DNA of 64,000 bases from Craspedostauros australis. Taxonomy: Eukaryota > Bacillariophyta > Bacillariophyceae > Mastogloiales > Achnanthaceae. The translations under genes were made by a program, and so were the position numbers. Below are positions 41,822-50,939 of this stretch, one piece after another. Below the pieces are notes generated by a model, which searched no databases, had not been told where the DNA came from, and was given only the letters and a program-made list of their open reading frames with translations. Every line of letters begins with the position of its first letter. Position 1 is the stretch's first letter. The stretch is taken from the NCBI GenBank assembly GCA_026770025.1, contig JAMXDE010000009.1:1339001-1403000 (forward strand), given 5' to 3'.

Positions 41822-43491
41822 TCAGTCGAACAGCTCCACCGTCGGTGGCCTCGCCATGCGGCCTCTCAGCAACGACCTCCAACCTTGGTTGTGCCTAGCA
41901 AGAATCGAGCTCTGGCTCGGGTACCGACAAACGTCTGGCGATGCATCCCCGATCACCATGAGTTTGGACCAGTAGGAGAACCGCTGGGTGACTTCTCCCG
42001 CCCGAATGTCGCCGTGCGTCTCGGTCGCTTCCACCTCTTTGCTGAGGTACCAGAGGATGGTCTGAAATGGATGCAGAGTGCAGAGTCGTAGAGTGCAATG
42101 TTATGGTTGTGTTGTATCGACATGATGAGGATGGATGGATGGATACGATGGATACGATGGATGGATGGTTGGTCGGATACGATGAGTGGAGGTATTGCGT
42201 GCACGGAAGCAGCATAACATTGAAAAGTGAGTAACACGTTGTGAGCGACACCATAAGAGTAAGGAAGCAAGTCAAGGCTTGCGGTCACAGGCTCAACAAT
42301 TGCAGTGTCACTATGGGATACGTACACTGTCGCACTGCGATCCACAGACAGTGCGACCCTCCGTTCCCAAAGTTACGAGTACTCTCACGAACTTACATCG
42401 TTGGAAAACCGCTTGGCTATGAGACACCGCAACAGCCTCCCTGGCCGTTCCGCTTCGCTCTCAAACCCTGCGTTGAGAGCCGCATCTGCTGCAACAGCAG
42501 CCTGCGCGTGCATGGCGGCCTGGACGAGCGGATCGATGTTGACGAAGTCGGCCATGGCGTGTGCTCTCATCAACCCCGACGAGGCCGTTCGCTGCAAGTA
42601 TCCCCGCCGATTCGTGTTGGCTGGCGTGCGTCGAACGCGATGCTCAGGATGGCGCGGTTTGGAGAAGACGAATCCGTTCCCGTTGCATCCCGTGCAGAAG
42701 TACACCCCGTTGTATTCCGGATCGCCTGCGTTGGTGACCATGATGCGACGGTGCAGCAGCAGCATGGGAACGGGCACGTGCCTGTGCAACGCGCTGATCT
42801 GCACTCCGTCAATCTGTTCCTTCGCCCGCAGCAGCAGCATGACGTTGTTGAGCTGCCGCGCGTCGGCCACATCCTGCGTCCGTTGCGATGCGCTGCGATG
42901 AGCCAACTGGTGGAATCTGGTGCATGTCATGGAGGTTCGTATCAGTGACTTGCATTCCAGGAACTCAAAGACTCGGAGAACGACATCATCGGCCGGCAGT
43001 TGCTGCAAGAAGTTGTGGGGTATGTGAAGGTGCATAGCTGCTGACGCGCGCGGTATCCGCTGCAGCTGTTGCTGGCGATGCGCCGCACCACGGGGATGTT
43101 GCTCACTGGTCTGATCCTGATGTCTCTGGTTCGGATGCTGATGATGCTGCTGGTTGTGCTGATGTTCCTCCGCCAGATCCAATCGGTGCACATGATGCTG
43201 CCCTTCCACGAATGCCGCTTCCTCGTCGATCGACATGGAACTCCGGTTCATGGAGATCAATCCACGATGCGCATGTTCCAGGTGATCGAAGGCATGCAGA
43301 AAGTCCTGGAACTCTCGTGTTTGCCGCAGGACCACCATGTCATCGCGAGGCACGGACGATAGCCAGCGGCCCATACGTTCCAGCTGATCGGACGGCGGGG
43401 ACGACAAAGGCAACGACGCGCTGTAGGCCTCGTGCCATGTCGCCGACGTCTCACCCTCGTCAGTCTCTATTATTCCATGTTCGTACTGCAT
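41822..43491 (-). CDS. F-box protein with an NAG-YNGxY module
   Basis: Two exons on the minus strand, 43491-42397 and 42061-41822, give about 444 residues. The intron (335 bp, phase 0, GTAAGT...CATTTCAG) contains GGAT repeats. After an acidic, His/Gln-rich N-terminal half comes an F-box (LPADDVVLRVFEFLECKSLIRTSMTCTRFHQLA, about residues 187-220). The C-terminal part has MVTNAGDPEYNGVYFCTG and NGNGFVFSKP, and exon 2 supplies ILWYLSKEVEATE and RFSYWSKLM. This C-terminal arrangement resembles a module seen in many F-box proteins of diatoms and oomycetes, whose ligand I cannot name. It probably acts as a substrate adaptor of an SCF ubiquitin ligase. The start at 43491 is the first in-frame ATG; the frame is open upstream to 43647, so an upstream exon is possible. 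Confidence 0.8.
42128..42186. repeat. GGAT/GATAC short tandem repeat in an intron
   Basis: Imperfect GGAT and GGATAC units lie inside the intron of the F-box gene. Confidence 0.8.
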
Positions 43492-44460
43492 GTTTCCATA
43501 CTCGTAGTCTGGTCGGTTGATGAATGCAATCGATGCTGGAGTATCGCACGTTGCTTGTTCGGACTTGGCTTCTTTGGTCTGCTGGTGTAATGGGTTGCAA
43601 TTCTCTCCTTTCGCAAATGGTGGCAATTCATACAATGGCGACAGCAACGACGATGACGAAGATCTTGTTGATGTGTCCCCCCTTTTCGTTCAATTGCGAA
43701 ATGTTATATCCGTTCCCCACGCGTGGCTTCCTGTATCCAGAGATATCCTTCGCGTTCACGATGGCCTTTGTTCTTCTGTCTCCTTGCGCTCGTCCTCGCT
43801 TGCCAACTGCCTTCGTTTCCGTTGTTACTCGGCCACTGATTTGCGACCACACAGAAGCGCAGAGAGAGAGAGAGAAAGAGAGAGGCACACACCAAACAGG
43901 AACGATTTGTGATGATGTGAGGCACATCCTTCTCCCAGAAATCAAAACTTGATCCCGCCAAGAATCAGGAAGATCGGCTGTGACCGTGCCCTACGTCATC
44001 TGCGTAGGAAGTGTACTGAGATCTACGGGCATAAACACTTTTCCCCAATGTCCGAACGTCTGGATCCGATTTCGTTGGTATCTTTCGATGAAAGACCTGC
44101 CATGACTCAATTTAATCGTGTGCACATCACAACAATGCGGAAACGAGTCACGCTTACCCTTGCCAATCACGGGTTTCCCACGAGTTCGCGTCAGTGTTCG
44201 CACAGTTTTCATCGATTTCGACCCTTTCGTCAAGGAACACAGAACACAGCACCACACGCAGAGTCTACCAACCGACCAAGCGACCAAACAACAGGCAAAA
44301 TGATCCACCTTGACAGCTTGCGCTGTGCCTCCCAGAGGAAAGTGTGATGGCTGGGTCAGGGCATTGGGGCTAGCTCGCACTTTATCGTATCGTATTACTA
44401 TCACACAGATCTCATCTAATACAATCAGTTCGGATCCATCGAGCGGGCAATCTATAGTCG
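43492..44460. other. Shared upstream region of the F-box (-) and LarC-like (+) genes
   Basis: A head-to-head spacer of about 970 bp. It contains a GA tract at about 43861-43883. A 208-codon antisense frame over 43991-44617 shows no motif. Promoters of both genes are expected here. Confidence 0.5.
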
Positions 44461-46074
44461 ATGCCAAGTGCAGACGACAAGGTGGAGCCGACGAGTGCTT
44501 CACCAGATACTCGCACAAGCACCGCGAGTCGCACAAGTACGAGCATGCATGTTCATTTGAGCTTTCCGCAAGGATGCATGCACTTGCCGATTCTGGCTGC
44601 CATCTTGGAGGCGACAACGCATTCTTCGCACGGCGATGGACAGAACGCCATCGACGGAATTTGCGACATCATCAACAGTATCTTTGGTGCAGAAACCCAG
44701 CCGAGACAGAAGAGAGATGATGGAGCAGACTCAAGTCAAGACAACATATTCACGTTCAGCATCACGATATCTGATGTGGCCATCTCTCGGTTCGGTGATG
44801 TGGCAGTTGGATCCGTTTCAGTTGAACGTGGCAGCACCAGCAGTAGCCGTGGCGGCTTCGAGACTTCTCCAAATGAGAAAGAATTTCTCGTTTCACTCGA
44901 CCATCTTCTCGAAGCATTCAACGAACGAGACTGGATAGGTTCCAAGTCGTTTCGAGACCTCACCTTCCGGCTGCTGAACACAATCCGGGATGGATGTGGA
45001 TCCGGTCAGGATGGCGACGCAATACTTCTTGGCAAAGACAATATTGCCGCCATGATTGGTGTGCCGTACCTGCTGGACAGGTACAGCGTTGAACACATCA
45101 CGTACGATGCGATACCGATAGAGCTGATACGACATGGTTCTGCAATCTATTCCGTCGGCAACAGTAACAAACTGCTTGCACTACCAGCGGCGCTACTATA
45201 TGGAGTGAAGATCACAACAAATGGGACAAAGCAGCCTCCGAAACACGCTCAGATCTCGGCCATGGCGGTTGCTATCCTTAAAACGTTTGCACCGGTGTCC
45301 ACAGATGACTCCGCCGATGGCACACTGATCGCAACAGCTCTTGGTGCGCAATTCATGCATGAAGCAGTATCTACTCGTATGGATGAAGTTCAACGGGGAG
45401 GTTCTCTGACAAGCGATGAGTTGGAGGACGGCGATCGTGATGACCCGAACGAATCATTCCAAATCGCACAGTGCTTCCTCATGAACCAACAACAAGCAAA
45501 AGATGCCACACAAAGCCAAGCCCGCCATTCGGAAAACGGTAGCAACATTGACATTGACGAGCTGTGGACGCATGACCAAATCCTCCACATGGAGACCAAC
45601 CTGGACGACACGACAGGTGAGCACTTGGGATTTGTCATCGAGCTCCTCATGAAGGCGGGCGCTTTGGATGCATGGGCAGCTCCGATCATCATGAAGAAGG
45701 GGCGTCCAGCCCACACGCTTCATTGTCTTTGCTCCAAATCAGCAGCTGATGCGCAAATGAAACGGCGCACGCTGACGGAGATCATGTTCCGCCACACGAC
45801 CACGCTGGGAATTCGTATCTACGACGATCTCAAGCGCGTGAAGTTGAAGCGATCATTTGTGACTGTCGAACTGCCAGGCAACAATTCTGCTTCGCCAGCA
45901 TCGGTGGATGTCAAGATCGGGCAGTTTCGCAATGGAGAAATCGTGTCGGCAAAGGCGGAATACGATCACTGCAAAGTCATCGCAGAGTCGCAAGCGATTC
46001 CTATCCAGATGGTTGCCAATCAAGCCACGCAGTTAGCCTTGCAGGAGCATCGTAAGCAGCAGTCAGACCCCTGA
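44461..46074 (+). CDS. LarC-like nickel-pincer cofactor nickel-insertion protein
   Basis: 537 residues without intron, from ATG 44461. The C-terminal part carries the LarC family (DUF111/PF01969) block METNLDDTTGEHLGFVIELLMKAGALDAWAAPIIMKKGRPAHTLHCLCSK, starting near residue 377, and HTTTLGIRIYDDLKRVKLKR. Bacterial LarC inserts nickel into the pincer cofactor of lactate racemase using CTP. The N-terminal half is divergent: the usual GxSGDM box is replaced by FPQGCMHLPILAAIL, and the HGxLPVPAPA box is poorly kept (NKLLALPAALLYG). Two acidic/Gln-rich inserts add length. LarB and LarE homologues are not in this window. LarC is mostly bacterial and archaeal, so transfer into this lineage is plausible. 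Enzymatic activity is uncertain because of the N-terminal losses. Confidence 0.85.
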   Translation: MPSADDKVEPTSASPDTRTSTASRTSTSMHVHLSFPQGCMHLPILAAILEATTHSSHGDGQNAIDGICDIINSIFGAETQPRQKRDDGADSSQDNIFTFSITISDVAISRFGDVAVGSVSVERGSTSSSRGGFETSPNEKEFLVSLDHLLEAFNERDWIGSKSFRDLTFRLLNTIRDGCGSGQDGDAILLGKDNIAAMIGVPYLLDRYSVEHITYDAIPIELIRHGSAIYSVGNSNKLLALPAALLYGVKITTNGTKQPPKHAQISAMAVAILKTFAPVSTDDSADGTLIATALGAQFMHEAVSTRMDEVQRGGSLTSDELEDGDRDDPNESFQIAQCFLMNQQQAKDATQSQARHSENGSNIDIDELWTHDQILHMETNLDDTTGEHLGFVIELLMKAGALDAWAAPIIMKKGRPAHTLHCLCSKSAADAQMKRRTLTEIMFRHTTTLGIRIYDDLKRVKLKRSFVTVELPGNNSASPASVDVKIGQFRNGEIVSAKAEYDHCKVIAESQAIPIQMVANQATQLALQEHRKQQSDP

Positions 46075-46219
46075 CGGGATTTGTAGAAGATAGCGTACAA
46101 TGCTCCATGCAATTGTGGTCGAGGAGAGTAGAGAAATGCAATCTCCGTGCTACTCTCTTGATCTCGTTCCTTCGAATTACTCCATGCCGCACGTATCATT
46201 TGTTCGTCTGTCTTTGCTG

Positions 46220-47044
46220 CTACTTGATCGGAGAAAACGGGGCGCTCTTATGAATCGTCGATGTGAATTCAATGGCCAAATCTGTGATGCTTGCGATGGC
46301 CGATCTCCATTCCTGTGCACCGCGAGCCGCGACACGGGAGCGTTCCATCGCCTTCGTACCATCGCCATGCCTCCAGATCTCAATCACCTCGTTCAGCCGG
46401 CCAACCTCGCTGTACAGTAAGGTCACGAGGGACGTTGTCGGATCCGTGCCTTGCGCTGTGGTCTTGGATGGCAATCCCGTACCGTACAGGTCCAGGAATT
46501 TGGGGACGGTGTCGTATCCCAATTTCAACTTGTACCGTCGAATCTCCAGGATGGAATCCTCGCCAGGTTGCAATTCTGGAACCTGCGCCAATCCGGTTGG
46601 CCCCTCCAACGGTGCTTCGACGAAAAGCATGGATCGTTGCGCCTGCACACACGGCCGTGACTCTGCGAGGAACTGTTGGAACTCGGTATCCTGTGCCATG
46701 CGCGACCTTGTGGCATTGCGCTCATCGAAACCACCGGCATAGTAGTAGAAGGAGGTGGCCGTGTGCAGCTGGCCGCCAGTTTCCGGCAGACTGTAAATTC
46801 GAAGCGGAGAGTGTTTCTTGATCAGCTGCGATGCTGCTGCTGTCGTTTGCATGTACTCTGCGGATTGGGCAGGAAACAGATCGTATTCTCGAAGTTCCAC
46901 CAATGCCTGCTGCTGCGCTTTGCTTGTAGATTCAAACTGGCGACGGTCATCGCCTGCCGCACAACATCGCGGCAATCTCTTGAGAAAGCCAGCAGCTCTT
47001 GCAGAAGGTGTGGTTATGCGCGAGAGTGCTCTCATCGTGGACAT
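46220..47044 (-). CDS. Tandem NIPSNAP-domain mitochondrial protein
   Basis: 274 residues from ATG 47044. The N-terminus MSTMRALSRITTPSARAAGFLKRL is basic and amphipathic, like a mitochondrial presequence. Residues about 45-145 form a first NIPSNAP ferredoxin-like domain (LVELREYDLFPAQSAEYM). Residues about 155-250 form a second (ILEIRRYKLKLGYDTVPKF, YSEVGRLNEVIEIWRHGDGTKAMERS). The last block is diagnostic for NIPSNAP. Animal NIPSNAPs are mitochondrial matrix proteins linked to mitophagy signalling; the biochemical function is unclear. Its 3' end is 145 bp from the LarC-like gene, tail to tail. Confidence 0.85.
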   Translation of the reverse strand: MSTMRALSRITTPSARAAGFLKRLPRCCAAGDDRRQFESTSKAQQQALVELREYDLFPAQSAEYMQTTAAASQLIKKHSPLRIYSLPETGGQLHTATSFYYYAGGFDERNATRSRMAQDTEFQQFLAESRPCVQAQRSMLFVEAPLEGPTGLAQVPELQPGEDSILEIRRYKLKLGYDTVPKFLDLYGTGLPSKTTAQGTDPTTSLVTLLYSEVGRLNEVIEIWRHGDGTKAMERSRVAARGAQEWRSAIASITDLAIEFTSTIHKSAPFSPIK

Positions 47045-47459
47045 CGTCTCTGATGCTCTGGCAACGAAGTACGCGCACACTATGCAGATTACACTTCAGC
47101 TCGAGTCTTCTTTGTGCGTACTCCTACTCTTTGATGATGAGTGTGCATACGATTGGGTCTCTTCTCTCTGTGTCTGATGGTGCAATAGAACCCAAGTATC
47201 TTCATCGGCGTCGTGTTGTGTTGTGTTGTGCGTTTTGTGTTGTCATTCGTTTGATGCGAGATTCTTCCAAACTGACGTCACGCGAAGATCCAATCAGCCA
47301 CCCACCAAACCTGTACGCCCAGTCCGCACTCGTGTACCCACCGCAGCTAACTAGACAGTATGCCTATTTTTACACACATCGTAGAATAGAAGTGCACTCT
47401 CGAGCAACTTTTGAGCATGGTATTCTATAATATTATACTGTGGATGATGACTTTCATTC
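47045..47459. other. Intergenic between NIPSNAP and methyltransferase genes
   Basis: 415 bp, 5' of the NIPSNAP gene and 3' of the methyltransferase gene (both minus). It includes a GTGTTGTGTTGTG repeat near 47212-47240. Nothing else seen. Confidence 0.5.
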
Positions 47460-48942
47460 CTACTTGTTTGGCTTCCAATCAAGATCTGGTTGTTCAACGA
47501 CCGATGCTTTCTCGTCCACAGCCTGGCCGTCGGCGAACGGCGAGGATGATTGTTCTGTTTCCGAGTCTTCGGTGGTTGCTACCGATGAACGAGGTTCCCC
47601 CCAATCATCGTCATCGTCGATGTCGATGAGATCATCAGGATGGAACCCGGGCAAAGGATCCGGCCGGAATGTCGACCCTTCCTTCTTCGTTCGCAGATAC
47701 TGATCCAGCTGCGCCGCCTCGAACTCTTGCGGCACCTCATCGATGATGTTATCATTGAAAAAGTTGGCAATCTCATCGTTGCCCCAGTCGTAGAAGTGGA
47801 TTGGAATATCCAGCACAGTCTCCGCCATTTGATGATCCCATCCAGGCATCGTGTAGCCACATGTCAGCACCTTGCACCGCCTTCCTTTCAACCGCTGTTC
47901 CAACAGCGGACGCAGCTTGACCAGTCCCTCCGTTGCGAAGTACATGGTGATGATCGTGGCTTGGTCGATATATCCCCACGCGGGATGATCGCGATCCATG
48001 AGATCTGCGACGACGAATTCAATGTTCGGTTGGGGATGGATGCGCAGCAACCGATCCTTGGCCACCTTCACGATATCCTCGTCCACGTCAATGCCCACCG
48101 ACTTTTTGGCTCCGTACTCTGCCGCAAAGAAGTTGACCCGACCGTCTCCGCTGCCCAGCTCGACATGGATCTGATTTGGCGTACGCAAGAGTAGAGTCGT
48201 GGGATATTGCGGAATGGTCATTGCAGAAAAACGAGTTGTCGGTCATCCACACAAACGTATTAGTACATTCGCATGACGACGGCGTTCGTGGATCATATAA
48301 TAGTAAAATAGAATGGAGCAGATGAGAATGAGAATGAGAACGGAGGTTGATCGGAGATGATCCCGTGGTTGGTTTTGATACGTTGCCATGAATGGATGAT
48401 ATCCTCTGGCAAAGGTGCAGCGAAATGCTCTCTCTAGAGAGTCTCCGCGAGGATCAGACGTCAACTTCATCGCGTTGCATCGCATACATATCATCACAAG
48501 CAGAATAGCGTTGCACCAACACCGCACAACTCACATCTTCGGAGGACAGCTGGGAGATATCCATCATACGCCGCGCGACGGAATCCGGCACGGGCGTCCA
48601 TGGACTCAAGGTCGCCTTCTCGGAGTATTCCTCGACGCTGTCACCCGAGTACTCAAACGGAGCATCGAGTCCGCGCGTTGCGATGATCGATTTGCCGTTG
48701 GCGCCATCCGCCTGATCGCTGTACTTCTCGTACGATGGCCGTCGCCTCCTCTTGGTGGCAAATGATCTGCGCGCGGCCAATATCTCGTCGCGTCGCAATG
48801 CGAGACCTGAGCGACAACAGCTGACGCTGTGTTGCATCAATCTCCTTGTGACATGGTGTGATCTCGTCACGCAGCCAAGCAATCCCATCTTCATCATCCT
48901 TGCCGCCGTCGTTGTTGTTGTTGTTGTTACCATTGTCGTCAT
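47460..48942 (-). CDS. Class I SAM-dependent methyltransferase, probably mitochondrial
   Basis: Two exons on the minus strand, 48942-48535 and 48170-47460, give about 372 residues. The 364-bp intron is phase 0 (GTGAGT...AAATCAG). Exon 1 holds a Thr-rich start, then MGLLGCVTRSHHVTRRLM..SCCRSGLALRRDE, Arg-rich without acids, as in a mitochondrial presequence. It ends LSPWTPVPDSVARRMMDISQ, the usual helix before motif I. Exon 2 begins with motif I, IHVELGSGDGRVNFFAAEYGA (139-147 for the core), then SVGIDVDEDIVKVA and a later FYDWGN. The join of the two is what makes a complete Rossmann methyltransferase. It resembles the FAM173/ATPSCKMT-like protein-lysine methyltransferases, but the substrate is a guess. 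The C-terminus is an acidic tail. Confidence 0.82.
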
Positions 48943-49390
48943 CTTGGTTGTGGTGTGCACTTGTGCGTACGTAGTCGTACGCTTGCGCCAGTACTGGTCG
49001 GCTGCTCACTGTAATCGTCGTGGTTGGTGCTGGGCGGAATGGATCCATCCACAACATTCCTCTTGATCGTTGATTGTTGATTGATCTCGGACAATTTAAC
49101 GAACAATCAAGATGGTCTTCGAACAAGACAGTGATCGCGGTGGTCCATCTTCGTTCTTCTGCTGACGTCATTACCACCGAAAGGAACACAAGTGAAGCTC
49201 CGTGAAAAGCGAGGAACCAAAACTGCAGAAACAACGCAAAAAGAACACGCAGACAGACATCAAGATCCGTCCTTCTCGAGCACGGTGCTGGTGCGGACAG
49301 AGAGAGAGAAACCGTCATCGCCAGCGCCATCACCATGCTCTGAGATCCGAATCACAAAAAGCGCGCTGACACAAACGCATCCAACCGACG
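48943..49390. other. Shared upstream region of methyltransferase (-) and GPx (+)
   Basis: 450 bp head to head. Nothing recognised. A GTT trinucleotide run (about 48910-48928) lies just inside the methyltransferase exon and encodes its Thr tract. Confidence 0.5.
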
Positions 49391-49912
49391 ATGCGACTCC
49401 TCTCGTTCTTCACAAAGTCCCACGTTTCCAAGCGCGTCATGGCGACCAGCACCGCCGGCATGTCATTCTACGCATTGTCCGCAACCCGCAGCGACGGCTC
49501 CGACCAGCCGATGAAGGAATTCGAAGGCATGGTGGTGTACGCCACCAACGTCGCATCCAAATGAGGTTTGACCCGCCGCGAGTATGCTCGTTTCGAGAAG
49601 CTCGGGGAGCGGTGGGGAGACCGACTGGCCATCCTGGCCTTCCCGAGTCGGGAGTTCGGAGCGCAAGAGTTCAAGACCGACGAGGAGATCCAGGCATTCG
49701 CCGCCAGCAAGAACTTCCCGGGCGTCCTCATGAAGCTCGGCAAGGTCACCGGCGACGACGTTCCAGAGGTGTGGAACTTCATGCGCGATCAGACTGGAGC
49801 TCCGGATCCGTCCTGGAACTTCAGCTCCAAGTTCCTCGTCTCCAAGTCCGGTGTCGTCACCGTGCCCAAGAAGATCGAGGAAGAGATCGAGGCATTGATG
49901 GCCGAAGAATAA
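49391..49912 (+). CDS. Selenocysteine-containing glutathione peroxidase
   Basis: 173 residues if the in-frame UGA at 49562-49564 is read as selenocysteine (residue 58). It reduces hydroperoxides using glutathione or thioredoxin. The frame is continuous from ATG 49391 through YATNVASK-UGA-GLTRREYARFEKL to WNFSSKFLVSKSG and TAA. NVAS-x-[U/C]-G is the catalytic loop of the family and the UGA sits exactly at the catalytic residue. Downstream LAFPSREFGAQEF, DDVPEVWNFM and the Trp-Asn of the active site match. The FPCNQFG box is changed to FPSREFG, losing the usual Cys and Gln. The N-terminus MRLLSFFTKSHVSKRVM suggests mitochondrial import. I could not identify a SECIS element in the 3' region. Alternative: a pseudogene with a nonsense mutation, which the otherwise intact frame argues against. 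Confidence 0.85.
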
Positions 49913-50939
49913 GCGTTGCACCTGTACGGGTACTGCATGAGCACTGCACGAGTATGAGAGTATGGCACCTACAACTAAGTGATGTGACGTAATGTGATGG
50001 TATTCCGCCAAACTTGCTACAGACCACCACAGCTGCGAGTATGGCAACGTCAAAGTGCAAGTAGCTTCGTCTGCTCTGCCCATCTCAAGCCATATGCTAT
50101 CATGCCAGGCCAGAGCACTACAGATCCTGTCCCGAGCTTCCCGGTCATCGTGTCTCCCCACGACGCGACGGGAAGCAAGGAACAAGCCCCGAAAGGATCA
50201 CGCGACACGCATGAATGGAGGTATTTTACAACACAATTCAGCAGTATTGCTTTCCGCACAGTCTCCAAATGCACCGACGCAAGCGCTCCCAATGAACGAA
50301 TGACAGTGAGACAGAGTTCGAGGAGATGATGATGCAGCGATCAAACCCGCTCCTCTCATCCCTCGTCATTCCTCGATCACTTGACGGTTTCAATGCGCAA
50401 TGCGCGGCGCACCAAAGCAGCAGTAAGTCCTCTAATCGTATTACATTAAATAATGATGGACAACGACTAAGATGGCGTCACGATACTTACGAACATGAGG
50501 ATCATACTGGTAGGATCAATTGATGCTCCTGAAGATGTACTCTCTCTCTCTCGTTGATGCTGTCTCGTTCCAAGGTTCGGCGATCGCTCTTGATTCTACA
50601 CATGTGTGTGTTTCCAGGGATGATTTGGATTCAACATGTTGCACCATCGTGAAAGCAGAATTCACGTGACGCTAACGTTTCCCTATTTTTTGGCTTTCAT
50701 TGTCCATCTGAATGTTCTCGAAGCGCTACATCAACAAAACCACATTGAAAACTGCACCCACAGCCATCCAGAACCCTTGTGCCAACCGATCCCCCTCGAA
50801 ACCTGTGCGTGCCAAGCTCAAAAGCAACTTGCGACATTCCTCAACCATCGGATAGGCACGTATAGTACCAACACCTTACCCTGCCATCACTCGTAACAAC
50901 AGTAAAAAACGTCAGCCGGATTTTGGATTGCATCGCGCC
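49913..50939. other. Intergenic between GPx and TOP3B
   Basis: About 1.03 kb. The first few hundred bases should hold the GPx 3' region, where a SECIS hairpin is expected; I looked for the ATGA/AA/GA arrangement and found no convincing one. The remainder is the TOP3B upstream region, with a CTCTCTCTCTCT tract at about 50539-50552. Confidence 0.45.

Noticed and set aside
43991-44617. Minus-strand 208-codon frame over the LarC-like start
   Set aside because: It overlaps the LarC start, has no motif, and begins at a non-ATG codon.
49913-50100. SECIS hairpin around 49935-50035
   Set aside because: ATGA and AA motifs occur, but I could not form a convincing stem with a matching GA side; left for a dedicated search.
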